From JAAGZL01 sp964628835 (GTDB lineage: Bacteria > Pseudomonadota > Gammaproteobacteria > Chromatiales > Chromatiaceae), in contig CAZVME010000085.1 in assembly GCA_964628835.1 (NCBI GenBank), forward strand, positions 1 to 14,449: 14,449 nucleotides of DNA. Reading direction: 5' to 3'. The translations under genes and the position numbers were made by a program. Positions within the stretch are counted from its first letter, which is position 1, and the number at the start of each line of letters is the position of its first letter. Under the pieces are notes generated by a model that did not search any database, was not told the DNA's origin, and saw only the letters and a program-made list of their open reading frames with translations. Shown here piece after piece: positions 1-6,589 of the stretch.

Positions 1-87
1 TCTTTTTTGATTTTCATGTCTCCCAGGCTTCTAACCAAATCCATCAAAAGTTAACGGGACAGTAGTGTTTTTTTTAGAAGACATTAC

Positions 88-185
88 CCCTTCACCCTAG
101 CCCTCGCCAAGCTGCTCCTGCGTTGCCCTACCACCTGCATCCATGTAGGCGTCTCACTGCGGGAGAGGGAGTTAGATGTGAAGGG
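88..185. repeat. Imperfect inverted repeat, intergenic repeat-like element
   Basis: CCCTTCAC at 88-95 is exactly complementary to GTGAAGGG at 178-185. The match continues imperfectly inward: CCTAGCCCTC on the left, GAGGGAGTTAGAT read inward on the right. The element is about 98 bp and lies just beyond the 3' end of ttcA. CCCTCACCCTAGCCCTC-type arms with GGGAGAGGG partners are a familiar style of dispersed intergenic repeat in Proteobacteria, so this is probably a family member with a diverged centre. No ORF is supported inside it, and no clear target-site duplication is visible. Bases 1-87 hold nothing I can assign. Confidence 0.4.
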
Positions 186-228
186 ATATTAAAATCTTTT
201 TCTTGGCGTCTTTGCGCCCTGGCGAGAG

Positions 229-993
229 CTATTCTTCCTGGACAGATGCTGACTTAACCGGTGGTGCCTCATCCATCAGCGGCCGCATAGCATGCAGCAG
301 GTTGGCGTACAGATGCCGGTTCTCCCTCTCTTCCCCCAGCAGCAGCTCCTTCATGTGCTGGCGCTGGGTTGGCATGTCGAAACAGGCCGGACAGCTATCG
401 GGGATGATGGGCAGGCCGGCATCGTGGGCGAAGCCGCCGGTCTGGGTCTCGCGACAGTACACCAGGGGACGGATGATACGGATATCACCATCGTCATTTA
501 CATAATGGGCCTTCATGGTGCGCAGTTGGCCGCCATGGAACATGGACATGAGCAGGCTCTCGGCTAGGTCGTCCAGATGTTGCGCCAGGGCCAGAACGTT
601 GTAGCCATGCTCTCGGCAGGTGCTGTACATGATCCCCCGTTTCATGCGTGAACAGTAAGCGCAGAATGAGTCTCCATCCATGTGCTGCTTGGCCTCCTCC
701 ATGATGGGTTGCTGTTGGTAGTGGTACGGGATGCCCAGGGAGTTGTAATAGGCCTTGAGCTTGCCGGGGTCAAACCCTTCCACCTCCGGGTCCACGGTGA
801 TTACACTCAGGTCGAATTTGACCGGGGCATAGGTGCGCATGTGGGCCAGGATCTGCAGCAGGGAGAGGGAGTCCTTGCCGCCGGACACGCCCAGCAGGAT
901 GCGATCGCCTTCCCGGATCATGCCGTAGTCGACAACTGCTTTGCCAACCTTGCGCAGCAGGGATTTGGGTGGTTTCTGGATAGAGCTGTTCAT
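229..993 (-). CDS. ttcA: tRNA 2-thiocytidine biosynthesis protein TtcA (TtcA family)
   Basis: This is a PP-loop ATPase that, by family, installs the 2-thio group on cytidine 32 of certain tRNAs in the cytoplasm, using ATP and a [4Fe-4S] cluster. The 254-aa product has the ATP-binding P-loop SGGKDS at residues 37-42. It also has a CxxC pair (CAYC, C111/C114) and a later CPAC (C201/C204), matching the cluster-ligand layout of TtcA. I chose the start at 993 because MNSSIQKPPKSLLRKVGKA fits the family N-terminus; the frame is open to a TTG at 1065 but the extra 24 residues look unconserved. No strong Shine-Dalgarno is seen. The protein is shorter than E. coli TtcA (311 aa), mainly at the C-terminus, and the DSCPAC context differs from enterobacterial CNLC. 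A TtcA-like paralogue with another tRNA target is therefore possible. It is transcribed divergently from qmcA. Confidence 0.85.
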   Translation of the reverse strand: MNSSIQKPPKSLLRKVGKAVVDYGMIREGDRILLGVSGGKDSLSLLQILAHMRTYAPVKFDLSVITVDPEVEGFDPGKLKAYYNSLGIPYHYQQQPIMEEAKQHMDGDSFCAYCSRMKRGIMYSTCREHGYNVLALAQHLDDLAESLLMSMFHGGQLRTMKAHYVNDDGDIRIIRPLVYCRETQTGGFAHDAGLPIIPDSCPACFDMPTQRQHMKELLLGEERENRHLYANLLHAMRPLMDEAPPVKSASVQEE

Positions 994-1134
994 TGAATAT
1001 CGGGTTATTGGTGTGGAGGAAAAACTTTTGTTGTGCCGCAATGGAAAACGGATAGGCCGGCGCAACGATTAAGTATGGGAAGTGTAGCAGGAAACTGCGG
1101 GAGGTTTTGCGCTGTTTGCTCTGGCATAACAGGG

Positions 1135-1140
1135 TATACT
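1135..1140 (+). promoter_or_regulatory. Possible sigma70 -10 box for qmcA-nfeD
   Basis: TATACT at 1135-1140 matches five of six positions of the -10 consensus and lies 37 bp before the qmcA start. No good -35 sits at 16-18 bp (CTGTTT at 1112-1117 is the only candidate), so the call rests on the -10 alone. Confidence 0.35.
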
Positions 1141-1177
1141 CTAGGCCATTAAGACTAATTATCAGGAGGGATTCCAC

Positions 1178-2101
1178 ATGGGTGAATTTGCTGTCGTAAT
1201 CGTCGTGTTGGCGGTGATTATAGTTGTGCTGGGTGCCAAACGGGTGCCGCAGGGAATGGAGTACACAGTGGAGCGTTTTGGCCGCTATACCAAGACATTG
1301 GTTCCGGGCTTGGGTCTGATTGTGCCGGTGGTGGATGTCATCGGTGCCAAGATGAATATGATGGAGCAGGTGATGGATGTGGACAGTCAGGATGTCATCT
1401 CCAAAGACAACGCCATGGTGCGGGTGGATGGGGTGGTGTTCTTCCAGGTGCTGGATGCGGCCAAGGCCTCCTATGAGGTGAGTGACCTGTACCGCGCCAT
1501 CATGAATCTTACTACTACCAATATCCGTACCGTGATGGGTTCCATGGATCTGGATGAACTGCTCTCTCAGCGTGACACTATCAACGCCCAACTCCTGAAT
1601 GTAGTAGATGACGCCACCACGCCTTGGGGTGTCAAGGTGACCCGGATCGAGATCAAGGACATCACCCCGCCGCGAGATCTGGTGGACGCCATGGCGCGCC
1701 AGATGAAGGCTGAGCGTGAGAAGCGTGCAGCCATTCTTGAGGCTGAGGGTGAACGACAGTCTGAAATCCTAAAGGCCGAGGGTGAGAAACGGGGCAAGAT
1801 TCTGGAGGCCGAAGGTGAGAAAGAGGCGGCCTTCCGTGAGGCCGAAGCCAGAGAGCGTCTGGCCGAGGCTGAGGCCAAGGCCACCATGATGGTATCCCAG
1901 GCCATCGCCAAGGGTGATATTAATGCAATCAACTACTTTGTAGCCCAGAAGTACACAGAGGCGCTACAGAGCATCGCCTCTGCCGATAACCAAAAAGTGG
2001 TGCTGATGCCGCTGGAGGCCTCCAGCCTCATTGGGTCTATCGGTGGCATTGCCGAGATTGTCAAGGGTGCCTTGGGTAAGCAGAGTGGAGGTGAATCCTG
2101 A
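1178..2101 (+). CDS. qmcA: SPFH/Band 7 membrane protein, QmcA (stomatin-like)
   Basis: This is a stomatin/prohibitin-type scaffold protein of the inner membrane. QmcA-type proteins form oligomeric cages or microdomains and are linked to FtsH and membrane quality control. The 307-aa product has an N-terminal hydrophobic helix (about residues 4-20), then the Band 7 domain (about 25-180). A long charged coiled coil follows, with three near-identical 11-residue units starting at I186, I197 and I208 (ILEAEGE-like). The C-terminal part is hydrophobic and glycine-containing (LIGSIGGIAEIVKGALG). Length and order match QmcA/YbbK. A strong Shine-Dalgarno AGGAGG (1164-1169) lies 8 bases before the ATG. 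The stop overlaps the start of the NfeD gene by one base (TGATG), implying translational coupling. This pairing is typical of the family. Confidence 0.93.
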   Translation: MGEFAVVIVVLAVIIVVLGAKRVPQGMEYTVERFGRYTKTLVPGLGLIVPVVDVIGAKMNMMEQVMDVDSQDVISKDNAMVRVDGVVFFQVLDAAKASYEVSDLYRAIMNLTTTNIRTVMGSMDLDELLSQRDTINAQLLNVVDDATTPWGVKVTRIEIKDITPPRDLVDAMARQMKAEREKRAAILEAEGERQSEILKAEGEKRGKILEAEGEKEAAFREAEARERLAEAEAKATMMVSQAIAKGDINAINYFVAQKYTEALQSIASADNQKVVLMPLEASSLIGSIGGIAEIVKGALGKQSGGES

Positions 2102-2547
2102 TGGAGTGGTTGCAGGAGGCCAGCTATTGGCACTGGTGGGTTCTGGGGGTTCTGCTGATCATTCTGGAGATCCTCTCCCCCGCGATATTTTTTCTCTGGA
2201 TGGGTATCTCTGCCGGAGTGGTTGGCTTATTGGTGTTACTGATGCCAGCCATGGGTTGGGAGACACAGATTCTTCTATTTGCCGCCTTCAGTGTGGCCAG
2301 TATCGTCATCTGGCGCCACTATCTGAAGCTGCATCCCATCCAGTCTGACCAGCCACAACTCAATCGGCGTGGTGAGCAGTATGTGGGGCGGGTGTTTACC
2401 CTAGGCGAACCCATCGTGAATGGTCAGGGCAAGATCAAGGTGGACGACAGCATCTGGAAGATAACCGGAGATGATTGTCCGACAGGGACAAAGGTGCGGG
2501 TAACCGGTGTTGCTGGGGTGATACTTGAGGTAGAATCTAACGATTAA
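2101..2547 (+). CDS. NfeD family membrane protein (YbbJ-like)
   Basis: This is the partner of the upstream SPFH protein. Short NfeD proteins place an OB-fold domain next to the membrane and are thought to bind or regulate stomatin-like oligomers. The 148-aa product starts with three to four hydrophobic stretches (about residues 10-32, 36-50 and 56-74). A soluble C-terminal half of about 70 residues follows, with the small-barrel pattern seen in NfeD proteins (GEQYVGRVFTLGEPIVNGQGKI, DGD-like turns, then TGTKVRVTGVAGVILEVE). It has no ClpP-like protease domain, so it is the short form. The ATG overlaps the qmcA stop codon by one base, which fixes the start. It corresponds to E. coli ybbJ beside qmcA. 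Confidence 0.88.
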   Translation: MEWLQEASYWHWWVLGVLLIILEILSPAIFFLWMGISAGVVGLLVLLMPAMGWETQILLFAAFSVASIVIWRHYLKLHPIQSDQPQLNRRGEQYVGRVFTLGEPIVNGQGKIKVDDSIWKITGDDCPTGTKVRVTGVAGVILEVESND

Positions 2548-2599
2548 TTGTCTTAATCTCAGGGTTCCGGGTGTGACAGGGGAAGCTGTAAGCCCGTGA

Positions 2600-2624
2600 G
2601 TATGGCCAGGTAGCAGGGCCATAC
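2600..2624 (+). other. Stem-loop between nfeD and the 111-aa gene
   Basis: GTATGGCC (2600-2607) and GGCCATAC (2617-2624) form a perfect 8-bp stem with a 9-base loop. No T-run follows, so it is not a typical intrinsic terminator. It could attenuate read-through or protect the upstream mRNA end. Confidence 0.4.
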
Positions 2625-2654
2625 GCGCAGATAGATAATAAAAAAGGTACGGAT

Positions 2655-2990
2655 ATGATGCAGGTAGAGAGATACCGCATTGTTCTGACCGGATGGGTGA
2701 TAAGTGGTTTTCAGACACAGGATGTCGTGGCTGAATTAGGCCGTCTGTTCAGGATGCCGGAAGATAGAGTAAGGGTACTGCTGATGGGTGAGCCCTCAAT
2801 CATTCGTCGTGACCTCACCCATGAGCGAGCGGAGCGTCTGCGCAATAAGATTGAGCAGAGGGGTGCGGTGTGTAATCTGCAACTGGTGCTGCGTGATGCC
2901 ACTGCGGATTACCGCAGCGAGATGCTGGCCACCGGTATTCTGCAACCCGATCTGAATATGGAAAAAACCCAGTTTATCCTAACCGAGTAG
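2655..2990 (+). CDS. Conserved hypothetical protein, 111 aa
   Basis: The function is not recognised. The 111-aa soluble product begins with a beta-strand-like segment (YRIVLTGWVISGFQ). An amphipathic helix follows (QDVVAELGRLFRMPEDRVRVLL), then EPSIIRRDLTHERAERLRNKIEQRGAVCNLQL. This alternation resembles a small alpha/beta module found in gammaproteobacteria, often as the N-terminal part of membrane proteins. In those proteins I recall a similar order: strand, glycine, helix, glycine-rich loop, 'AGA-C' strand. There are no catalytic motifs and no signal peptide. A Shine-Dalgarno-like AAGG (2644-2647) sits 7 bases before the ATG. A second gene starts 12 bases after its stop, so the two probably form an operon. 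Confidence 0.65.
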   Translation: MMQVERYRIVLTGWVISGFQTQDVVAELGRLFRMPEDRVRVLLMGEPSIIRRDLTHERAERLRNKIEQRGAVCNLQLVLRDATADYRSEMLATGILQPDLNMEKTQFILTE

Positions 2991-3002
2991 GCTCAGGATT
3001 CC

Positions 3003-3236
3003 ATGCCTCCACAGCCGGTGCTGCCTGAACGCGACGGGGTGGGGGGTAAGCTGGGTGGTTGGGGTTTAATATCTGTGGCGATGTTGGCTGGGATCTTGGT
3101 CACAGCCGTGGCGATGGTTTTTTTTAATCGGCCTCAAACCAGAGATTTGACCAATCCGGTACCAAAGGTATTTACCTTTGCTCCAGCCAAGAATATCGGC
3201 TCCGTCAGTGGAGATACTGGGGTGGTTCAACGCTAA
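3003..3236 (+). CDS. Small single-pass membrane protein, 77 aa, unknown function
   Basis: The product is 77 aa with a hydrophilic glycine/proline-rich head (residues 1-18). One clear transmembrane helix follows (about 19-41, GWGLISVAMLAGILVTAVAMVFF), then a short polar tail. It lacks a cleavage site and lipobox, so it is likely anchored in the inner membrane by this helix. AGGA at 2995-2998 lies 4 bases before the ATG. The 12-base spacing to the upstream 111-aa gene suggests cotranscription. The pair might be the two halves of a protein that elsewhere is one chain (soluble module plus membrane anchor), but that is inference. It ends 25 bp from the 3' end of the convergent crp-like gene, and no clear terminator is seen between them. 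Confidence 0.55.
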   Translation: MPPQPVLPERDGVGGKLGGWGLISVAMLAGILVTAVAMVFFNRPQTRDLTNPVPKVFTFAPAKNIGSVSGDTGVVQR

Positions 3237-3261
3237 CTGTAGTTCAGGTATAGGTTGTAAG

Positions 3262-3915
3262 TTATCTGGTTCCAAATACCACGATGGTCTTGCCCTTTAC
3301 CCCGATCAACCCCTGCTCCTCCAGGGCCTTAAGTACCCGCCCGGCCATCTCCCGCGAACAGCCTACGATACGTCCAATCTCCTGACGGGTGATCCGAATC
3401 TGCATGCCGTCGGGGTGGGTCATGGCGTCTGGTTGTTTGCATAGCTCAAGCAGGGTACCGGCGATGCGTCCGGTAACGTCCAGAAACGCCAGGTGCCCCA
3501 CCTTGTGGCTGGTGTGCAGCAGACGTTCCGTCATCTGGGCGCCAAAGGCGTAGAGTATCTGGCGGGAATATTGTTTGAGATCACTGTCGAACAGCTGTTC
3601 CAGCCGGCTGTAGCTGATCTCAGCCAGGACGCACTCGGAGCGGGTGCGCACCAGGACACTACGCTGTGGTTGGGGTACAAACAGCCCCATCTCACCGATG
3701 AACTCGCCCTTGTTCAGATAGGTCAGGATGATCTCCCGGCCATCCTCATCCTCTATGACGATGGTTACAGAGCCTTCAATTATGTAGTACAGGACATCGG
3801 CCGGGTCGCCCGGGCGGATAATCTCCGTCTTGGCTGGATATCTTCTGCGGTGACAGAATGAGAGGAAGGGCTGTAGGTACTCCGGCTCCGGCGGTGGCGG
3901 TTGAATTATTGTCAT
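3262..3915 (-). CDS. crp: cAMP-activated global regulator, CRP/Vfr orthologue
   Basis: This is a Crp/Fnr-family transcription factor. The 217-aa product aligns along its length with CRP: an N-terminal cyclic-nucleotide-binding beta-roll (about residues 15-110), the dimerisation C-helix, and a winged helix-turn-helix (about 165-217). The cAMP-contact pattern is retained: G74, E75, R85 and S86 in the phosphate-binding cassette, and the TS pair in LLHTSHKVGHLAF of the C-helix. The recognition helix CSREMAGRVLK keeps the R, E and R that read TGTGA in CRP; two neighbouring positions differ (MA for TV). The stretch TKQDVTGRI-like LDVTGRIAGTLLELCKQP and the C-terminus GKTIVVFGTR are nearly identical to the enterobacterial protein. 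It has no FNR-type cysteines. It is divergent from a YhfA-like gene, as crp is in E. coli. In this lineage the name vfr may be used. Confidence 0.92.
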   Translation of the reverse strand: MTIIQPPPPEPEYLQPFLSFCHRRRYPAKTEIIRPGDPADVLYYIIEGSVTIVIEDEDGREIILTYLNKGEFIGEMGLFVPQPQRSVLVRTRSECVLAEISYSRLEQLFDSDLKQYSRQILYAFGAQMTERLLHTSHKVGHLAFLDVTGRIAGTLLELCKQPDAMTHPDGMQIRITRQEIGRIVGCSREMAGRVLKALEEQGLIGVKGKTIVVFGTR

Positions 3916-4040
3916 GGTTTTGGCGCGCTCTTGTTTTGTGCTCTGGGGCAGAAGCTTCTATGGTAACCGGTTTTGGTTGTCGATCTGTGATTCATCCGTC
4001 AATATATTAGTAGTGAAGAATAAAATCTAGAGAGGTGTGA

Positions 4041-4457
4041 ATGAAAGCGCGGGTCAAGTGGGTGGAAAATACCCTTATGGTGGGGGAGGCGGGTAGTGGG
4101 CATGCCGTGGTAATGGACGGCCCCGAGGAGTTTGGGGGGCGTAATCTGGGCACCAGACCCATGGAGATGATCCTGTTGGGATTGGGCGGATGCACTCAGT
4201 TTGATGTGGTGCATATCCTGCGCAAGGGCAGGCATCAGGTCAGTTTCTGCGAGGTGGAGCTGGAGGCCGAGCGGGCGGACGAAGATCCCAAGGTGTTTAC
4301 CCGCATCCATGTTCATTTCAAGGTGGGTGGTCCGGCTCTCAAAGAGAAGGCGGTAGAGCGGGCGGTGGCCTTGAGCGCCGAGAAGTTCTGCTCGGCCTCC
4401 ATTATGCTGGGGGCCTCGGTGGATATTACCCACGGGTTTGAACTGGTGGAGGTATAG
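4041..4457 (+). CDS. OsmC family protein, YhfA-like
   Basis: This is a small cytoplasmic OsmC/Ohr-superfamily protein; members are thiol-dependent peroxidases or related stress proteins. The 138-aa product matches E. coli YhfA closely in order and length (opening MKARVKWVE, then PMEM, GGC, ILRKGR, LSAEKFCS and the C-terminal ITH). The two family cysteines are present, C51 (LGGCTQFDVV) and C117 (EKFCSASIML), so the peroxidatic/resolving pair is intact. YhfA itself has no firmly assigned substrate, so peroxidase activity is inference from the superfamily. AGAGAGG (4029-4035) precedes the ATG with suitable spacing. It is transcribed away from crp, the same neighbour as in E. coli. Confidence 0.88.
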   Translation: MKARVKWVENTLMVGEAGSGHAVVMDGPEEFGGRNLGTRPMEMILLGLGGCTQFDVVHILRKGRHQVSFCEVELEAERADEDPKVFTRIHVHFKVGGPALKEKAVERAVALSAEKFCSASIMLGASVDITHGFELVEV

Positions 4458-4642
4458 CCCCTGTGGTCGAAGTCAAAATAATCTGCCCTTAAACCCCGAG
4501 ATCTATTTTTATCCGCAACTGAACGCAAATAGAAAACTATCCCCCTGGTTGTTAGTCGGGGGCGGGTTCCGGGGTTTCGGCATATTGTTGGAATAAGTCA
4601 GTAGGCAGGGATAAGCGCAGTGTTCCCGGCAAGATACTCTAA

Positions 4643-4702
4643 GGAAGATCTGATTAAAGCCATCCATGTGCTGCTGGAACCTCTGAATAAATCAGAGGTT
4701 CC
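4643..4702. mobile_element. 60-bp MITE with IS5-type ends and CTAA target duplication
   Basis: The left end GGAAGATCTGATTAA (4643-4657) matches the reverse complement of the right end, GGAACCTCTGATTTA, at 12 of 15 positions. CTAA occurs directly on both sides (4639-4642 and 4703-4706). A 4-bp YTAR target duplication with ends beginning GGAAG is the signature of the IS5 group. A further internal copy of the end motif (GGAACCTCTGA, 4676-4686) pairs perfectly with 4692-4702, giving an 11-bp stem with a 5-base loop. The element has no coding capacity and would depend on a transposase elsewhere. Confidence 0.6.
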
Positions 4703-4873
4703 CTAAATATCCAACCACAGGCCATGCGCCAGAAACGCTACTGCCTATTCTGGCCTACAGGCCGAGATTGTGGTTTCTGATTGAATCCAGATAAACCAAG
4801 GCTTTGCCGTTGCTGTGCGCAGTGCCGGAAAGGGAGCAGGTGGCACTTTTTAACAGAAGAGTGAGTTTGTCCA

Positions 4874-4955
4874 CCTGTGGGAGTGGCGACTCGCCACGCT
4901 GGAGTTGGCACTCAGCCTGCCAAATTCCATCGACGCGGGACGCGCCTCCCACAGG
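4874..4955. repeat. Pair of inverted REP elements (BIME-like)
   Basis: The 82-bp unit begins with CCTGTGGGAG (4874-4883) and ends with its exact complement CTCCCACAGG (4946-4955). Inside each end, a GGAG tetranucleotide is followed by a palindrome. On the left it is GTGGCGACTCGCCAC (4883-4897). On the right, read on the minus strand, it is GGCGCGTCCCGCGTC, with CGCG arms at 4934-4937 and 4941-4944. A GTAG/GGAG head followed by a hairpin is the layout of REP sequences mobilised by RAYT (TnpA-REP) transposases; two in opposite orientation form a BIME. No RAYT gene lies in the window. Confidence 0.6.
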
Positions 4956-5001
4956 CTAATTGATGGGGGGGTATTTTGGCCCTTTCCAGGGAGCTTCTTC
5001 A

Positions 5002-5024
5002 TACTACCCGTTTTCTGGGTAGTA
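5002..5024 (-). other. Stem-loop downstream of glcF
   Basis: TACTACCC (5002-5009) and GGGTAGTA (5017-5024) form a perfect 8-bp stem with a 7-base loop, 45 bases beyond the glcF stop. No U-run follows on the glcF-sense strand, so termination here is possible but unproven. Confidence 0.35.
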
Positions 5025-5068
5025 GATGATTTGCGTATATTTGCGGACCTCATGCTTCCACGGAACGC

Positions 5069-6277
5069 TTAATCTGCAAGCTGCCGGGATAGCAGTTCCA
5101 CCGGATGTAACACCTCTACCTCCATGCCGGTCTCGCGTACGCCTGCTGCCAGATGCAGGGTACAGCCGGTGTTGGAGGTGACCAGGATCTCAGCCTGACA
5201 CTGTTGCAGGCCGCTGATCTTGTCTTCGCGCAGTGCGTCTGCCCTCTGCGGCTGGCTGATCAAATAGAGGCCTGCCGCCCCACAACAGAGACCGTTTTCC
5301 GGTAGCGGCAACAGCTCTATCCCAGGTATCTGCTGCAACATCCTCTGGGGTGCGGACGCGTCTTTTAATACGTTTTTCATGGAGCAGGGGGTGTGAATGG
5401 CCACCCTCTGGTCCAGTGGCCGCAGTTCCAGCTCACTGAATCCTGGTGCACTGCAGATGAAACTGCTGATATCCAACACCGGGGCCGCCAGTGGCGTGCC
5501 CTCCTGTCCATACTCCGTGAGTCGTGAGCTACAGCCGGTGGCTACACCGATGATAGCGTCCAACTGGTGGCCAGAGAATACATCCCGGTTCCGGGCTGCC
5601 AGCGCCTCCGCCTCTGTCTGGTGTCCGCTGTGCAGATGCATGGCGCCGCAACAGCGCTGGTCTGGTGGAACCACCACCTCATAACCCAGCCGGTTCAGAA
5701 CCCGGATGCTGGCCAGGAGCGCCGTCCGGTCGGTAATGCGTCCGATACAGCCGGTAAACAGACCGACGCGGCCAATGGTGCTGTTTTCTGCCGGGTAGCT
5801 GCTGTTCCAGGCTTCAGCCTTAAGGTCGCTAGGCAGCAATCTATGCAGTCTGCCCATGGTCTCTCCTCCCAGCTTCTTTGCCAGGGTGGCAAGCCCCAGC
5901 CCCTGAAAACTGCTGGCAAGGCCGGCCAGGGGGCGTCTGTATGGTGCTTGTGACAGGAGAGATAGCGCCAGTTTGTGGAATCGGCCTGGGGTTTTGTTGC
6001 TGGCGTGCTGCACGGATCGTACTGCGGTGATCAGTTGACCATAATGGACTTCAGATGGGCAGGCGGGCTCGCAGGCGCGACAGGCCAGGCAGGAGTCCAG
6101 GTGTTGGTGCAGGCGTGGGGTGTCCACCGTCCCTTGGATCAGCGCCTGAATCAGCGCAATGCGCCCGCGTGGTGATTCGCCCTCATCAGCGCTTAGCGCA
6201 TAGGTGGGACAGTGGGGCAGGCAGTAGCCACATTTTACGCAGCGGTCGGCCTCAGCGAGTATCTGCTCCTGGTTCAT
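5069..6277 (-). CDS. glcF: Glycolate oxidase iron-sulfur subunit GlcF
   Basis: This is the electron-transfer subunit of glycolate dehydrogenase, which oxidises glycolate to glyoxylate at the inner membrane together with the flavoproteins GlcD and GlcE. The 402-aa product (E. coli GlcF is 407 aa) has two N-terminal ferredoxin-like [4Fe-4S] motifs. The first is C13-x2-C16-x2-C19-x3-C23-P and the second C63-x2-C66-x2-C69-x3-C73-P. They are followed by two CCG cysteine-rich domains (RCCGAMHLHSG with C209/C210, and LCCGAAGLY near residue 310). The start is the first ATG of the frame, and its N-terminus is short as expected; only a weak GAGTGG precedes it. glcD and glcE are not in the window, so the subunit is encoded apart from, or at least not immediately beside, its partners. 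A GlpC- or HdrD-like role with another flavoprotein is a less likely alternative. Confidence 0.87.
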   Translation of the reverse strand: MNQEQILAEADRCVKCGYCLPHCPTYALSADEGESPRGRIALIQALIQGTVDTPRLHQHLDSCLACRACEPACPSEVHYGQLITAVRSVQHASNKTPGRFHKLALSLLSQAPYRRPLAGLASSFQGLGLATLAKKLGGETMGRLHRLLPSDLKAEAWNSSYPAENSTIGRVGLFTGCIGRITDRTALLASIRVLNRLGYEVVVPPDQRCCGAMHLHSGHQTEAEALAARNRDVFSGHQLDAIIGVATGCSSRLTEYGQEGTPLAAPVLDISSFICSAPGFSELELRPLDQRVAIHTPCSMKNVLKDASAPQRMLQQIPGIELLPLPENGLCCGAAGLYLISQPQRADALREDKISGLQQCQAEILVTSNTGCTLHLAAGVRETGMEVEVLHPVELLSRQLAD

Positions 6278-6589
6278 GCAGCCACTCTACGGACGAAGGC
6301 TGTCGATAGTGATTGTGTGTGCGCCATCGAATTTGTGTTTGGGTTTGTGCTTCAATGGGTTATGGTGGATCATACTGGCGGATTATCCCCGATCCATATA
6401 AAATTTACAGCCCGGATAGGCTTGGCTCTCAATTCCCCGTTATTTTTCACTGCCCCTTGTATCTTTTTGGGGAGTCCTGTAACATTCGCGCTCTTTTTTC
6501 GAGTGATTTGACGGCTGTCCGTTTGCAGGGTGGCCTGGTATCAGATAGATCTATTTATAGAGATTATGTTCTCTTTCGGAGCGAGTCAG
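6278..6589. other. 312-bp divergent intergenic region, glcF to rplM leader
   Basis: This region must hold the promoters for both glcF and the rplM-rpsI operon. TATAAA at 6397-6402 is a reasonable -10 for rightward transcription but lacks a matching -35. TTGACG at 6508-6513 is a good -35 with no -10 at the right distance. A long untranslated leader before rplM is therefore likely. I see no ribosomal-protein binding structure that I can name. Confidence 0.4.

Larger units (their letters stand above)
4458..5068. other. 611-bp gene-free interval between osmC-like gene and glcF
   Basis: No coding region is supported here; short frames lack family features and overlap repeats. The interval holds a MITE (4643-4702), a REP pair (4874-4955) and a hairpin close to the 3' end of glcF (5002-5024). 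There is also a weaker CCCCC/GGGGG stem (4541-4545 with 4558-4562). It looks like a landing area for small repeats between two 3' ends. Confidence 0.6.

Noticed and set aside
1..54. Frame open from the left edge to a TAA at 52-54
   Set aside because: Seventeen codons without motif; such a length is expected by chance.
770..1591. 273-codon open frame antisense to ttcA and qmcA
   Set aside because: It overlaps two well-supported genes, is histidine-rich in a way typical of antisense frames of GC-rich genes, and has no family motifs.
3986..4002. CRP-binding site upstream of crp
   Set aside because: TGTGA is present but the required partner half (TCACA-like six bases later) is not.
4755..5053. 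Two short minus-strand frames in the osmC-glcF gap
   Set aside because: They run through the REP pair, have no Shine-Dalgarno or family features, and overlap each other in different frames.
6397..6546. Promoter for rplM-rpsI
   Set aside because: Candidate -10 (6397) and -35 (6508) elements each lack a partner at 16-18 bp, so no specific site is called.
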